Positions 1-7,815 are shown, numbered from the stretch's first letter. The stretch is DNA of 27,482 bases from an uncultured Phascolarctobacterium sp. (GCA_937901335.1 CALCHC010000031.1:1-27482), one strand, 5' to 3'. Program-made: numbers and translations. The notes: generated by a model not told the origin, from the sequence alone.

Positions 1-77
1 AATGAATACAACAAAACAAAACCGCAACTTCTTTTTCCTAAACACCTTTCACAAATTCCTCACAGACTATTTTTTAA

Positions 78-197
78 GAATGTGTTAATATCTTATTAAA
101 GAAGTATGAATTAAAGCTTCCTACAAAAAATGAAGCGGTTCATATTTTAGAAAGACTAACAAGAATAAAAGATGTTCTTAGAAATAAAGATAGTTAA
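78..197 (+). pseudogene. possible 3' remnant of a lost gene
   Basis: An open frame runs from just after a stop at 75-77 to a TAA at 195-197 and encodes about 39 residues with no ATG. The translation is helix-like and charged, ending in LTRIKDVLRNKDS, which resembles real protein more than random AT-rich sequence. It may be the tail of a decayed gene or plain non-coding leader of the downstream dehydrogenase. No family can be named. The rest of 1-215 holds no other gene that I can support. Confidence 0.2.
85..99. promoter_or_regulatory. palindrome upstream of alcohol dehydrogenase
   Basis: TTAATA-TCT-TATTAA is a 15-bp inverted repeat about 115 bp before the dehydrogenase start. It is loosely reminiscent of redox-regulator (Rex-type) half-sites, but the match is weak. 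It may simply be AT-rich chance symmetry. No convincing -35/-10 pair was found in 1-215. Confidence 0.15.
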
Positions 198-215
198 AAT
201 AAGGAGGCATTACTT

Positions 216-1274
216 ATGAAAGGTTATGCAATGTTAAAAATTGGTTCTACTGGTTGGGTAGAAAAAGATATTCCTAAATGTGGTCCCCTGGATGCAATCT
301 GCAAACCCATCGCTATCGCGCCCTGCACTTCTGACGTACATACTGTTTGGGAAGGCGCAATCGGTGAAAGAGAAGATATGATTTTAGGACACGAAGCAGT
401 TGGCGAAGTTGTCCAAGTTGGCGAACTGGTTAAAGATTTTAAACCAGGCGACAAAGTTATCATCTCTGCCATCACTCCAGACTGGAATTCCCGCGAAGCG
501 CAAGAAGGTTACGCAATGCACAGTGGCGGCATGTTGAGTGGTTGGAAATTCTCCAACTTCAAAGACGGTGTTTTCGCTGAATACTTCCACGTAAACGATG
601 CGGACGGTAACCTTGCTCACCTGCCCGAAGGTATGGACTTAGGCGCTGCGACCATGCTCAGCGATATGGTTCCCACCGGCTTCCACGGTGTTGAACTGGC
701 AGATGTACAGTTTGGTGACAACGTAGTAGTCATCGGCATAGGCCCTGTAGGTTTGATGGCAGTAGCTGCCGCTGCGATTCGCGGTGCAGCAAACATCTAC
801 GCAGTAGGATCTAGAAAAAATTGTGTGGAACTTGCCAAAGAATATGGTGCAACCCACATCATCAACTACCGTAACGGAGATATCGTAGAACAAATCCTCC
901 AACTGAACGGCGGTCCTGTAGATAAGATTATCATCGCAGGCGGTGACGTAGACACCTTCGACCAAGCAATCCGTATGTTGAAACCTGGTGGCAGAATCGG
1001 CAACGTCAACTACCTCGGCAGTGGCGATTACCTGAAAATCCCCCGCGTTGAATGGGGTGCTGGCATGGGACACAAGACCATCGTCGGCGGCTTAATGCCC
1101 GGTGGCAGATTACGCTCTGAAAAACTGGCAAGACTTATCACCGCAGGACGCATTCACCCTGAAAAAATGATTACCCACGTATTCCACGGTTGGGACGGCG
1201 TGAAAGAAGCGTTGATGCTAATGAAAGATAAACCTGCCGATTTGATTAAACCCTTGGTAATCTTCGACAAATAA
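216..1274 (+). CDS. NADP-dependent secondary alcohol dehydrogenase (zinc MDR family)
   Basis: A 352-residue cytoplasmic zinc medium-chain dehydrogenase/reductase, interconverting secondary alcohols and ketones (or aldehydes). It has the same length as, and is collinear with, the Thermoanaerobacter brockii / Clostridium beijerinckii enzyme as I remember it. The catalytic zinc ligands fall at the expected residues: Cys37 in APCTSD, His59 in GHEAVGE and Asp150 in SDMVPTGFHG. The nucleotide fold shows GIGPVGLM near 175. Gly198-Ser199-Arg200, with Tyr218, is the set that binds the NADP 2'-phosphate in that family. Like those enzymes it lacks the structural-zinc cysteine cluster. An AAGGAGG site 8 bp before the ATG fixes the start. 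The gene appears monocistronic and ends in a hairpin shared with the converging neighbour. A likely role is NADPH balance during fermentation; the physiological substrate cannot be read from sequence. Confidence 0.93.
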   Translation: MKGYAMLKIGSTGWVEKDIPKCGPLDAICKPIAIAPCTSDVHTVWEGAIGEREDMILGHEAVGEVVQVGELVKDFKPGDKVIISAITPDWNSREAQEGYAMHSGGMLSGWKFSNFKDGVFAEYFHVNDADGNLAHLPEGMDLGAATMLSDMVPTGFHGVELADVQFGDNVVVIGIGPVGLMAVAAAAIRGAANIYAVGSRKNCVELAKEYGATHIINYRNGDIVEQILQLNGGPVDKIIIAGGDVDTFDQAIRMLKPGGRIGNVNYLGSGDYLKIPRVEWGAGMGHKTIVGGLMPGGRLRSEKLARLITAGRIHPEKMITHVFHGWDGVKEALMLMKDKPADLIKPLVIFDK

Positions 1275-1287
1275 GCAAAATAGAAAA

Positions 1288-1326
1288 AGCACTAACTTTT
1301 CGTAATGAAAGGTTAGTGCTTATTTT
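1288..1326. terminator. bidirectional terminator
   Basis: Hairpin of 12-13 bp built on AGCACTAAC...GTTAGTGCT (1288-1320) with a short loop. A T-rich tail lies to the right and an A-run to the left, so it can stop both the dehydrogenase transcript and the converging gene. Confidence 0.85.
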
Positions 1327-1961
1327 TATTGGTTGTAATGAACGTGGCAAGCTTCGCCCTCTTCGTCAAAATTAACAACAAGAGTTAAGTTTTGGGTTTC
1401 ATCAGTCCAATAGTAGGTGTCGCCACTATTTACGCTACAGGGCATACGCAAAACGTCTGAGATTTCCCAATAGGTCATGCCATTTTGAATTAACTCAATG
1501 CTTTCCAAATTCAGATTGTAAGTGCCCTCGCCTTTAACGATCAATGCGTAAAGGTTGTTAAAATCCAAAACAGTGTTGTGAAAATCATAAAAGGTTTGTC
1601 CTAAGAGAACGTTTACTTTAGCGCCGTCTTCTTCCTCACCTGCGAGGAAGTCCAGCAAAGTTCCAAAGCGCACACGCAAAATATGAGCAAGTCGAACTGC
1701 AGCCTTATACAGTTTTTGCAAATCGTCAGTAAAATCAGCAGATTCTTCTTGCATGGGAGCAAGCACTTCTAAGATTTTCTCGATGGACGGCAAATACTCA
1801 TTGATGAGTTTTTCTGCCATTTCTTTATTGGCAACTTCTGCATCTTTTTGGGTAAGCAGTTCAATATATTTTTGTTGTTGATTTTGCGCCATTACGGTCA
1901 ATGCAATGTAACTTCTATCATTTATATACTTAGCCTTTTGAATTTCTAATTCTTTCTCCAC
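1326..1961 (-). CDS. uncharacterised protein with SmpA/BLIP-like C-terminal segment
   Basis: A 211-residue protein with no signal peptide or membrane segment. I start it at the GTG at 1961 because an AGGAAGGG ribosome site lies about 10 bp upstream; a longer ATG reading (to 2009) would put that site inside the gene. The N-terminal two-thirds is helical and charged, with heptad-like stretches, suggesting a coiled or bundled domain. The last ~50 residues read IQNGMTYWEISDVL... then a W and a V-x-F strand. That resembles the GMt..eV..llG.P....W....l.v.F pattern of SmpA/OmlA- and BLIP-like folds, which is an inference from pattern only. It converges on the alcohol dehydrogenase and has its own weak promoter. 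No function can be assigned. Confidence 0.75.
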   Translation of the reverse strand: MEKELEIQKAKYINDRSYIALTVMAQNQQQKYIELLTQKDAEVANKEMAEKLINEYLPSIEKILEVLAPMQEESADFTDDLQKLYKAAVRLAHILRVRFGTLLDFLAGEEEDGAKVNVLLGQTFYDFHNTVLDFNNLYALIVKGEGTYNLNLESIELIQNGMTYWEISDVLRMPCSVNSGDTYYWTDETQNLTLVVNFDEEGEACHVHYNQ

Positions 1962-1997
1962 AGTAAAACTTCCCTTCCTCAAACAGTATCTTCTTAT

Positions 1998-2026
1998 ATG
2001 ATAGGGCAAAACTTTAAAAGCTACAA
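1998..2026 (-). promoter_or_regulatory. candidate sigma-70 promoter for the uncharacterised gene
   Basis: Reading the minus strand: TTGTAG (2026-2021), a 17-bp spacer, then TATCAT (2003-1998), about 37 bp before the GTG start. The -10 matches consensus at five of six bases and the -35 is partial. Confidence 0.45.
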
Positions 2027-2086
2027 GAACTTTTAAATAAATTTAGTTCTACTCTAAAATAAATTTTTAGTTTTTAATAATAATTA

Positions 2087-2115
2087 TTGACAACTCGTTA
2101 ATTCCCAGTTATAAT
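2087..2115 (+). promoter_or_regulatory. consensus sigma-70 promoter for PepSY protein
   Basis: Perfect TTGACA (2087-2092), 17-bp spacer and perfect TATAAT (2110-2115). The start is expected near 2122, leaving a leader of about 40 nt before an AAGGAGG site. This predicts strong constitutive expression. Confidence 0.9.
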
Positions 2116-2160
2116 ATAGACATAGCAAAGATAAATAACCTTAACAAGGAGGAATAAATT

Positions 2161-2670
2161 ATGAAAAACTTGAACAGCAAAAAAATGATGGCATTGGCAG
2201 CAGCTCTCTTCGCTTTAAATATTAGTGCAACCGCTTTCGCAGCAGAAATCAGTGCAGCAGATGCAAAAGCTGTAGCAGTTAAAGTTGTTCCCGCTAGTGC
2301 AGAATATGTAGCAACCGAAAATGACCTTGAAGATAAAGATTTTGACGTAAAATTCTATGACAGCAAAGCAAGAACCGCTTACGAAGTTGAAGTAAACAAA
2401 GTAACCGGTGAAGTTAAAGAATACAAAATGGAACTCAAAGGCTACGAAGGCAGCCCGAATGCAGTTCTCGGCGTAGAAGATGTAAAACAAATCGTTCTTA
2501 AAGAATATCCGGACGCAGCATTCAAAGCAGTAAGACTTGATGTTGATAAAGAAACCGGCCTTAAAGAATACGATGTTAAATTCTCCACCAAAGCTGTAAT
2601 TGGCGACTACGACATCAATCCTGAAAATGGTCAAGTAGTTGAAAAAGATATCAGATACATCGGTAAATAA
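2161..2670 (+). CDS. secreted protein with two PepSY-type repeats
   Basis: A 169-residue exported protein. The N-terminus has lysines, then a hydrophobic stretch (residues 10-25) and an AFA-AE signal peptidase I site after residue 27. There is no lipobox, so it should be free in the periplasm or secreted. The mature part contains two alpha/beta repeats of PepSY type, roughly residues 29-92 and 102-166. Each has a helix followed by strands containing a Y-x-V-x-V/E-VNK-x-TG-EV or YDI-N-P-x-NG-x-VVEKD signature. PepSY domains are associated with protease inhibition and extracytoplasmic regulation, but the function here is unknown. The gene is monocistronic, sits between a consensus promoter and a strong terminator, and uses an AAGGAGG site, so it is probably abundant. 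Confidence 0.88.
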   Translation: MKNLNSKKMMALAAALFALNISATAFAAEISAADAKAVAVKVVPASAEYVATENDLEDKDFDVKFYDSKARTAYEVEVNKVTGEVKEYKMELKGYEGSPNAVLGVEDVKQIVLKEYPDAAFKAVRLDVDKETGLKEYDVKFSTKAVIGDYDINPENGQVVEKDIRYIGK

Positions 2671-2686
2671 TTAGACTTAAATACTG

Positions 2687-2717
2687 AAAAAGGGACTGAG
2701 CATTCAGTCCCTTTTTT
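2687..2717 (+). terminator. intrinsic terminator after PepSY gene
   Basis: A 13-bp stem (AAAAAGGGACTGA / TCAGTCCCTTTTT), loop GCAT and a run of T. Confidence 0.92.
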
Positions 2718-2783
2718 GTTTGTGCAATAATCATGAACAGCTAGTAAGCTCTAAAACTATTTACTATACTTTCTATTTAGGTG

Positions 2784-2789
2784 TATAAT
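2784..2789 (+). promoter_or_regulatory. -10 element for the tRNA gene
   Basis: TATAAT about 31 bp before the mature tRNA 5' end; the -35 position (about 2761-2766) is poor. The placement suits direct transcription of the tRNA. Confidence 0.5.
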
Positions 2790-2819
2790 AACTCTTGTAG
2801 TTCCCTATAACTTAAAACT

Positions 2820-2893
2820 GCGGGTGTAGCTCAATGGTAGAGCACTGGTTTCCCAAACCAGTGACGCGGGTTCGATCCCCGTCATCCGCTCCA
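2820..2893 (+). tRNA. tRNA-Gly (anticodon CCC)
   Basis: A 74-nt cloverleaf with a 7-bp acceptor stem (GCGGGTG with CATCCGC, one G-U), a D arm with AGCTCAATGGTAGAGC, an anticodon arm CTGGT-TTCCCAA-ACCAG and a T arm with TTCGATC. The 3' CCA is encoded. The anticodon CCC (2852-2854) reads the glycine codon GGG. The gene is single rather than in a cluster, with its own terminator. Confidence 0.97.
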
Positions 2894-2902
2894 AGCATAT
2901 TC

Positions 2903-2938
2903 AGTCCTAAAGTTACGTTTAAACTTTAGGACTTTTTT
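2903..2938 (+). terminator. terminator after tRNA-Gly
   Basis: A 12-bp stem (AGTCCTAAAGTT / AACTTTAGGACT), 7-nt loop and a T6 tail, starting 9 nt past the CCA end. Confidence 0.9.
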
Positions 2939-2996
2939 ATTTGTTAACAATTAGTAAACTCTGCAAAAGTATGCAGAAATATTTTCCAAGCTGGTA

Positions 2997-3109
2997 TATA
3001 ATATCTTCAGAAAAGAATATTTATCGATGGGATGTTTTAATTCTTTTTTATAACACTTAACTTATTCGAAAGCTGTGTAGCAATTCGCTATGCAGCTTTC
3101 TTGTGTTTT
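2997..3109 (+). promoter_or_regulatory. candidate promoter and leader hairpin before Ca2+-ATPase
   Basis: TATAAT at 2997-3002 without a clear -35, preceded by a small inverted repeat (TCTGCA...TGCAGA, 2960-2977). A 14-bp stem lies at 3068-3081 / 3087-3100 (GAAAGCTG...CAGCTTTC, two G-U pairs), followed by TTGTGTTTT. The hairpin could be an attenuator or terminator in the leader of the ATPase gene. I do not recognise a known riboswitch class here. Confidence 0.35.
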
Positions 3110-3160
3110 ATGGATAAAGTAACTAATTAATATGTTTATAAACTTTAGGAGGAACGGTAT

Positions 3161-5779
3161 ATGAAAAAGTTTGGTTTAAATGAACAAGAAGTACAAGACT
3201 CTTTGGCACGGCATGGCAATAATTCTCTCTCCTCTCCGCCCAGAGATTCTTTCCTGGATAAACTACTTGATAATTTTAAAGACCCCATCATTAGGATTTT
3301 AATTTTCGCCCTGGTTGTAAACGTACTCTTTGTATTTATGGGGCACGGTGATTGGATTGAAGCCTGTGGTATTTTTCTAGCTATTCTTCTGGCTACCTTG
3401 GTATCCACCTATTCTGAATACAGCAACGAAAACGCCTTTCAAAAGTTGCAGGAAGAAGCTAGTCGTATTCGTTGCAAGGTATGGCGTAACGGTGAGCCTG
3501 TAGAAATTCACATTGACGATATCGTTGTAGGCGATGCAATCATCCTCGAAGCAGGTGATAAAATTCCTGTTGATGGCATTTTATTAGCAGGTGATATAAA
3601 GCTTGACCAAGCTGCCCTCAATGGCGAAAGTGAAGAAGCTCACAAGAAAATTGCTTCTGCCACCTTTACTTGGGACGATAATAATATAGATTTTCTTGAC
3701 CATTACAGATTGTTCCGCGGTAGCGTCGTTGTAGAAGGTACTGGTGTAATGGAAGCTGTAAAAATTGGTGATGCTTCTGTTTATGGTAAGCTTACCCAAG
3801 AACTAAAGGACGACGAACGAGACAGTCCTTTGAAGCTTAAACTGAAAGGCTTGGCAAAAAGCATAAGTAAATTTGGTTACGCAGGTGGTGCGTTTATCGC
3901 CGTTACTGTTATGTTGCAGAAAATTCTCCAAGCAAAAAGTGTTACTGCTTATTTTGACAACCTTCCCCTCGTCCTCGCAGATTTAACTCAAGCTATTATC
4001 TTAGGCATTATCATTATCGTTATGGCAGTTCCTGAAGGCTTACCCCTTATGATTGCCATTGTTTCTTCCTTGAATATGCGTAAAATGCTCAATGATAATG
4101 TACTGGTTCGCAAACTTGTTGGCATTGAAACTGCAGGCAGTTTAAACATTCTTTTTACGGATAAAACCGGTACTATTACAAAAGGCAAATTAGAAGTTGT
4201 ACGCTTCATTAGCGGTGAAAAGGAAGAATATCAAGAATTTGACGCACTTCCTCAAAAACTAAAAGAACTTACCTACCAAAACGTAATCCTCAACACTTCT
4301 GCTACCGTTACTGACGGTAAGATTATTGGCGGTAATATGACTGAAACCGCCTTGAGCAAATACATCGGTGACTTTCGTCTAAGATTACCTTGCAACCGCA
4401 TTCACTTCGTTCCCTTTAATAGCGCTAACAAATATTCATGGGCAAAAGTTCAAAGTGATGCTCAGGAATACTGCTTGGTAAAAGGTGCTCCTGAAAAACT
4501 TGTACAACAGTCAAATTATTACTGGGATAAGGACGGTAATCGCCAACCTTTAACAGAAGCTATGAAGCAAAGTCTTGATGACAGAATGTTGGAGTTGGCG
4601 GGAAACGCTATCCGTATGTTAGCACTGTGCTCCTACGATGCTCCCCTTTTCGAAAATGAATTACCTCCTCAAAATTTAACTTTGATTGGTATTTTGGGCA
4701 TTCGTGACGAAGTTCGCCCTGAAGCAGTACAAGCCATCGCCGCAGTACAAGACGCAGGCGTACAAGTTGTAATGATTACAGGCGATCGCAAAGAAACTGC
4801 TGTTGCCATTGCTAAAGACGCAGGTTTACTCCAACATCCTGAAGAAATTGTCTGGACTAGTTCAGAGCTTTCCACTTTAAGCGACGACGAAGTTAAATTA
4901 CTGCTTCCCAAATTACGCGTTGTAGCTCGTGCACTGCCTATGGATAAATCTCGCCTTGTCCGTTTGTCCCAAGAAATGAACCTTGTAGTAGGCATGACTG
5001 GTGACGGTGTCAACGATTCCCCTGCTCTTAAAAAAGCTGACGTTGGCTTTGCTATGGGTAGCGGTACTGAAGTTGCTAAAGAAGCTGGCGATATTGTTAT
5101 TTTAGACGATAACTTCCTCAGTATTAAAAAGGCAATTCTCTACGGTCGTACCATTTATAACTCCATCTGCAAGTTTATCGTCTTCCAACTTACAATTAAC
5201 CTTTCAGCAGTAGCGATTAATCTTATCGCTCCTTTCGTAGGCATTGATAGTCCTTTGACAATTACCCAAATTTTGTGGATTAACCTTGTTATGGATACCT
5301 TAGCAGCCATTGCCTTTGGTGGCGAACCTGCTTTGGAAAAATATTTGGCTGAAGCCCCCAAAGATAGAAGTGCGCCCATTGTCAGCAAGAAGATGCTCTC
5401 TACAATCATTCTTGGTGGTGCGTATATGACCATGATTGCTATTTTCTTCTATAAAAGTAGCTTTATTGCGGAACACTTCCGCACTGCGCCCAACAATATT
5501 TATCTTTACACAGGGTTCTTCTGCACTTACATTTTCTTGGCTGTTGCCAACGGTTTTAACGTCAGAGTAAGTGAGCTAAATATTTTCAAAAACCTTAGCT
5601 TAAACAAAGGCTTCCTTGAAATCATGAGTCTCATTGTTCTTATCCAAATCGTTCTAACTTATGTTGGCGGTCGCATTTTAAGAACTGCTCCCTTAAACAT
5701 GGAAGAATGGGCAGTTGTAATCATCCTTTCCTCAAGCATCATCTTCGTAGATTTACTGCGTAAGCTTTTGGTAAAGTAA
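3161..5779 (+). CDS. Ca2+-translocating P-type ATPase, PMCA type
   Basis: An 872-residue P2-type ATPase that exports Ca2+ from the cytoplasm at the cost of ATP. Visible motifs include transmembrane pairs near residues 39-85 and 235-305 and the M4 ion-site motif PEGLP (291-295). The phosphorylation site is DKTGT, with Asp334. Nucleotide-binding Lys441 lies in KGAPE, followed by a TGD hinge and GDGVNDSPALKKADVG with Asp615/Asp619. Several C-terminal membrane helices follow. The M6 segment reads NLVMDTLA, as in plasma-membrane Ca2+ pumps (NLxMD), not the NLVTD of SERCA, which argues for a PMCA-type, single-Ca2+-site pump. Length is typical for bacterial members and no calmodulin-binding tail is seen. 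AGGAGG precedes the ATG by about 8 bp. The gene ends 1 bp before parS. Mn2+ transport is a less likely alternative. Confidence 0.93.
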   Translation: MKKFGLNEQEVQDSLARHGNNSLSSPPRDSFLDKLLDNFKDPIIRILIFALVVNVLFVFMGHGDWIEACGIFLAILLATLVSTYSEYSNENAFQKLQEEASRIRCKVWRNGEPVEIHIDDIVVGDAIILEAGDKIPVDGILLAGDIKLDQAALNGESEEAHKKIASATFTWDDNNIDFLDHYRLFRGSVVVEGTGVMEAVKIGDASVYGKLTQELKDDERDSPLKLKLKGLAKSISKFGYAGGAFIAVTVMLQKILQAKSVTAYFDNLPLVLADLTQAIILGIIIIVMAVPEGLPLMIAIVSSLNMRKMLNDNVLVRKLVGIETAGSLNILFTDKTGTITKGKLEVVRFISGEKEEYQEFDALPQKLKELTYQNVILNTSATVTDGKIIGGNMTETALSKYIGDFRLRLPCNRIHFVPFNSANKYSWAKVQSDAQEYCLVKGAPEKLVQQSNYYWDKDGNRQPLTEAMKQSLDDRMLELAGNAIRMLALCSYDAPLFENELPPQNLTLIGILGIRDEVRPEAVQAIAAVQDAGVQVVMITGDRKETAVAIAKDAGLLQHPEEIVWTSSELSTLSDDEVKLLLPKLRVVARALPMDKSRLVRLSQEMNLVVGMTGDGVNDSPALKKADVGFAMGSGTEVAKEAGDIVILDDNFLSIKKAILYGRTIYNSICKFIVFQLTINLSAVAINLIAPFVGIDSPLTITQILWINLVMDTLAAIAFGGEPALEKYLAEAPKDRSAPIVSKKMLSTIILGGAYMTMIAIFFYKSSFIAEHFRTAPNNIYLYTGFFCTYIFLAVANGFNVRVSELNIFKNLSLNKGFLEIMSLIVLIQIVLTYVGGRILRTAPLNMEEWAVVIILSSSIIFVDLLRKLLVK

Positions 5780-5780
5780 A

Positions 5781-5796
5781 TGTTTCACGTGAAACA
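5781..5796. promoter_or_regulatory. parS: parS centromere site 1
   Basis: TGTTTCACGTGAAACA is a perfect 16-bp palindrome identical to the consensus chromosomal parS site bound by ParB/Spo0J. It lies 1 bp after the Ca2+-ATPase stop and just upstream of a TATAAT. ParB loads here, spreads along DNA and recruits SMC. Such sites cluster near oriC in most bacteria. Confidence 0.95.
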
Positions 5797-5805
5797 TTGG
5801 TACTG

Positions 5806-5814
5806 TGATATAAT
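5806..5814 (+). promoter_or_regulatory. extended -10 promoter overlapping parS region
   Basis: TGATATAAT (5806-5814) is an extended -10 element 32 bp before the likely start of the AsmA-like gene. The -35 zone falls inside parS, so ParB bound there could influence this promoter. Confidence 0.55.
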
Positions 5815-5845
5815 GAAAGCAAGAACTCTTTAGTGAGGTATGCTT

Positions 5846-7636
5846 ATGATTAAAAAAGTCATTGCTGTAATTATATTAATAGCCGTGCTCTGTGCATTTC
5901 TCGTCGTATTTGGTGGTATAGCGATTATCGACATCAGTATCAAATTGATGTGGTTGTCTTTCTCTGCGATTATTGCTTTCGCCTGCAAATCTTTAGGTTG
6001 GAACATTTCCCAGGAAATTGTTAATAAGCTTTTAGCAAAGCAAAACTTTTTGCCTGGTGCTTTGACCATTGACGATAATCCTTCCATAAAAACGGATAAG
6101 ATTATCCTCTACAACTTGCGTTGGAAAGATGCTAACGATGCAGAACGCTTAATCGTCCACGAGGTGGAGGTGCGTGCCAATATTTACCAAGTACTACTTT
6201 CCCTTATCCGCAAGGAACCTTTGGATAAATTCTTAAGCATAGTGCAAGAAATTATTTTAAAACAGCCCTTGTTTAATTTTGAGTACACTCTTGAAAACAA
6301 GCAACTGCTTACCCAATATGTGGAACGCCTTACTGGTGAGCAAGCTCCTGTCCAAAATGTAGAAGAACCTTCTAAATCGAAAGTTCCCCTGCCACCTATG
6401 GATGAAGTTCCCAATTTGAAACTTTATCTTGAACGTGGCATAGTTGATTTAAAAATCAACGGACAACGTCTGCGTTTGGAAAACATTAACGGCGTGTGGC
6501 GCAATGACCCGGTTATTGACTACTTCCTTACTTGTCAGCTGGAAGATGAAAATATCAGTATTCAGAATCAAAATACAACAAACCGTTATATGTTGCGAGC
6601 TTCTAAAATTTCTTTGAAGCGTTTATGGAATATCCTCTCCCCTATTTTTAAAATCGAACGTATCAATTTGCTTGATGGCGAAGTTACAGATTTTAAAATG
6701 CTGGTAGAACGCAAGAATAATGCTTGGTCTATTTTATCCATCAATTGGAACTTTAATGATATTATGCTTGCCAGCCATGGCGTACTCATTGAAGAAATTG
6801 ATGGTCGCTTTAGCAGTACCGATTTAGAAACCTTTAATATTAAGAAGCTGGAGCTGAAACTATACAATCACACCTTGCGTGTTGACGGAACCATCACCAC
6901 ACCACAATCTGATGACCCGTCCTACAAATACAGGCTTAAACTACGCAGTGATAAAATCTTCTTGAAAAACAATCTGGACATCAACATCTTTGACGGTTTC
7001 CACATTCACGGCGATGCCCAAAGAATTGATGGTAAGACTGTCATCGATACTAATATCGACGGCACCTTGCGTATTGATATTCCTAACAAAGCTTCCGTTG
7101 TAGCACAAAACTTTGTTGGTAAGGTTGAACTTGACGAAGGCATTGTAAATATTAAGCATGCAAGCTGCTTGATTAATGATAAGGAAGTTGCTTTAGATGA
7201 TTGCGTGGTAAATCTCAACAATGGCGATTACACAGTGCACCTTAACGGCAATCAACTGGATATCGCTCTTTTAACAGACCAGCCTATCAAAGGCGAAACA
7301 CTTTTCTACACCACTATCACTGGTAATGCTCAACAAAAAGGTTGCGTAGTTAGTGGTTTCTATCGTATTGAAAATATTAAGTACCGCAACTTCCCTTTGA
7401 GCAGTATTAGTGGACGCATCGTTACAAGTGAAGAAGAAGGTGTGCATTTAGAAGAAAACTATTGGCACATCTTTGGTAAGAATATCCCAATTCACTGTCA
7501 ATTCGAAAAGAATTCTATTAAAATTGACTGGGGTATGGAATTGGATGCGCTTAAGGATATGTTCAAAGATAGCGTTCAAGGTGCTAGTGATGCTGTCAGC
7601 GGATTTTTCAATAGTATAAAAAATAGGCTTAAATAA
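5846..7636 (+). CDS. AsmA/TamB-like inner-membrane-anchored protein
   Basis: A 596-residue protein. A single N-terminal hydrophobic segment (about residues 3-28), partly extended by a second apolar stretch to about 50, anchors it in the inner membrane. The remainder is a long beta-rich periplasmic region with repeated strand motifs such as LRLENINGVWRN, HTLRVDGTITT, TVIDTNIDGTLRI and YTVHLNGNQLDI. This is the texture of AsmA, TamB and DUF748-type lipid-bridge or outer-membrane-assembly proteins of diderm bacteria. I assign the family from architecture, not from a signature motif. The start is placed at the second ATG (5846) because the GTGAGG site sits 7 bp before it; the first ATG (5840) is too close. 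The parS-adjacent extended -10 promoter reads into it and a bidirectional terminator follows. Confidence 0.75.
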   Translation: MIKKVIAVIILIAVLCAFLVVFGGIAIIDISIKLMWLSFSAIIAFACKSLGWNISQEIVNKLLAKQNFLPGALTIDDNPSIKTDKIILYNLRWKDANDAERLIVHEVEVRANIYQVLLSLIRKEPLDKFLSIVQEIILKQPLFNFEYTLENKQLLTQYVERLTGEQAPVQNVEEPSKSKVPLPPMDEVPNLKLYLERGIVDLKINGQRLRLENINGVWRNDPVIDYFLTCQLEDENISIQNQNTTNRYMLRASKISLKRLWNILSPIFKIERINLLDGEVTDFKMLVERKNNAWSILSINWNFNDIMLASHGVLIEEIDGRFSSTDLETFNIKKLELKLYNHTLRVDGTITTPQSDDPSYKYRLKLRSDKIFLKNNLDINIFDGFHIHGDAQRIDGKTVIDTNIDGTLRIDIPNKASVVAQNFVGKVELDEGIVNIKHASCLINDKEVALDDCVVNLNNGDYTVHLNGNQLDIALLTDQPIKGETLFYTTITGNAQQKGCVVSGFYRIENIKYRNFPLSSISGRIVTSEEEGVHLEENYWHIFGKNIPIHCQFEKNSIKIDWGMELDALKDMFKDSVQGASDAVSGFFNSIKNRLK

Positions 7637-7642
7637 AAAATT

Positions 7643-7677
7643 AGAGCTACTTATCATAAGATAAGTAGCTCTTTTAT
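7643..7677. terminator. bidirectional terminator
   Basis: A 13-bp perfect stem (AGAGCTACTTATC / GATAAGTAGCTCT), loop ATAA, T-rich on the right and A-rich on the left (7635-7641). It can serve the AsmA-like gene and the leftward leuA transcript. Confidence 0.9.
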
Positions 7678-7692
7678 TTTAAGTAAAATCTA

Positions 7693-7815
7693 GAAATGCG
7701 TTAGAAGTGCCGGAAGGCGAGGAACAATGAAGCTTGTGCCGCGAAGGCGTACTAATCGTACGTCGAGCAAGCAAGCGAATTGTGACAAAGCATAACGGTG
7801 CTTATCACGCATTTC
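7693..7815. repeat. 123-bp structured palindromic element ending on the leuA stop
   Basis: The termini are a perfect 9-bp inverted repeat, GAAATGCGT (7693-7701) and ACGCATTTC (7807-7815). Inside lies a 7-bp stem with two G-U pairs (7705-7711 with 7797-7803), then ACAAT/ATTGT (7724-7728, 7779-7783) and GCTTG/CAAGC (7732-7736, 7772-7776). The apex carries a GTAC-TAATC-GTAC hairpin. A motif GTGCCG(C)GAAGGCG occurs twice. The base composition is richer in G+C than the flanks. The right end overlaps the TGA of leuA. It could be a REP/MITE-like mobile palindrome or a structured RNA in the leuA 3' end. No second copy was found in this window. Confidence 0.6.

Noticed and set aside
2939..3160. Mn2+ (yybP-ykoY) or other riboswitch before the P-type ATPase.
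   Set aside because: Only one simple hairpin is visible; the conserved bulge sequences of the class are not seen.
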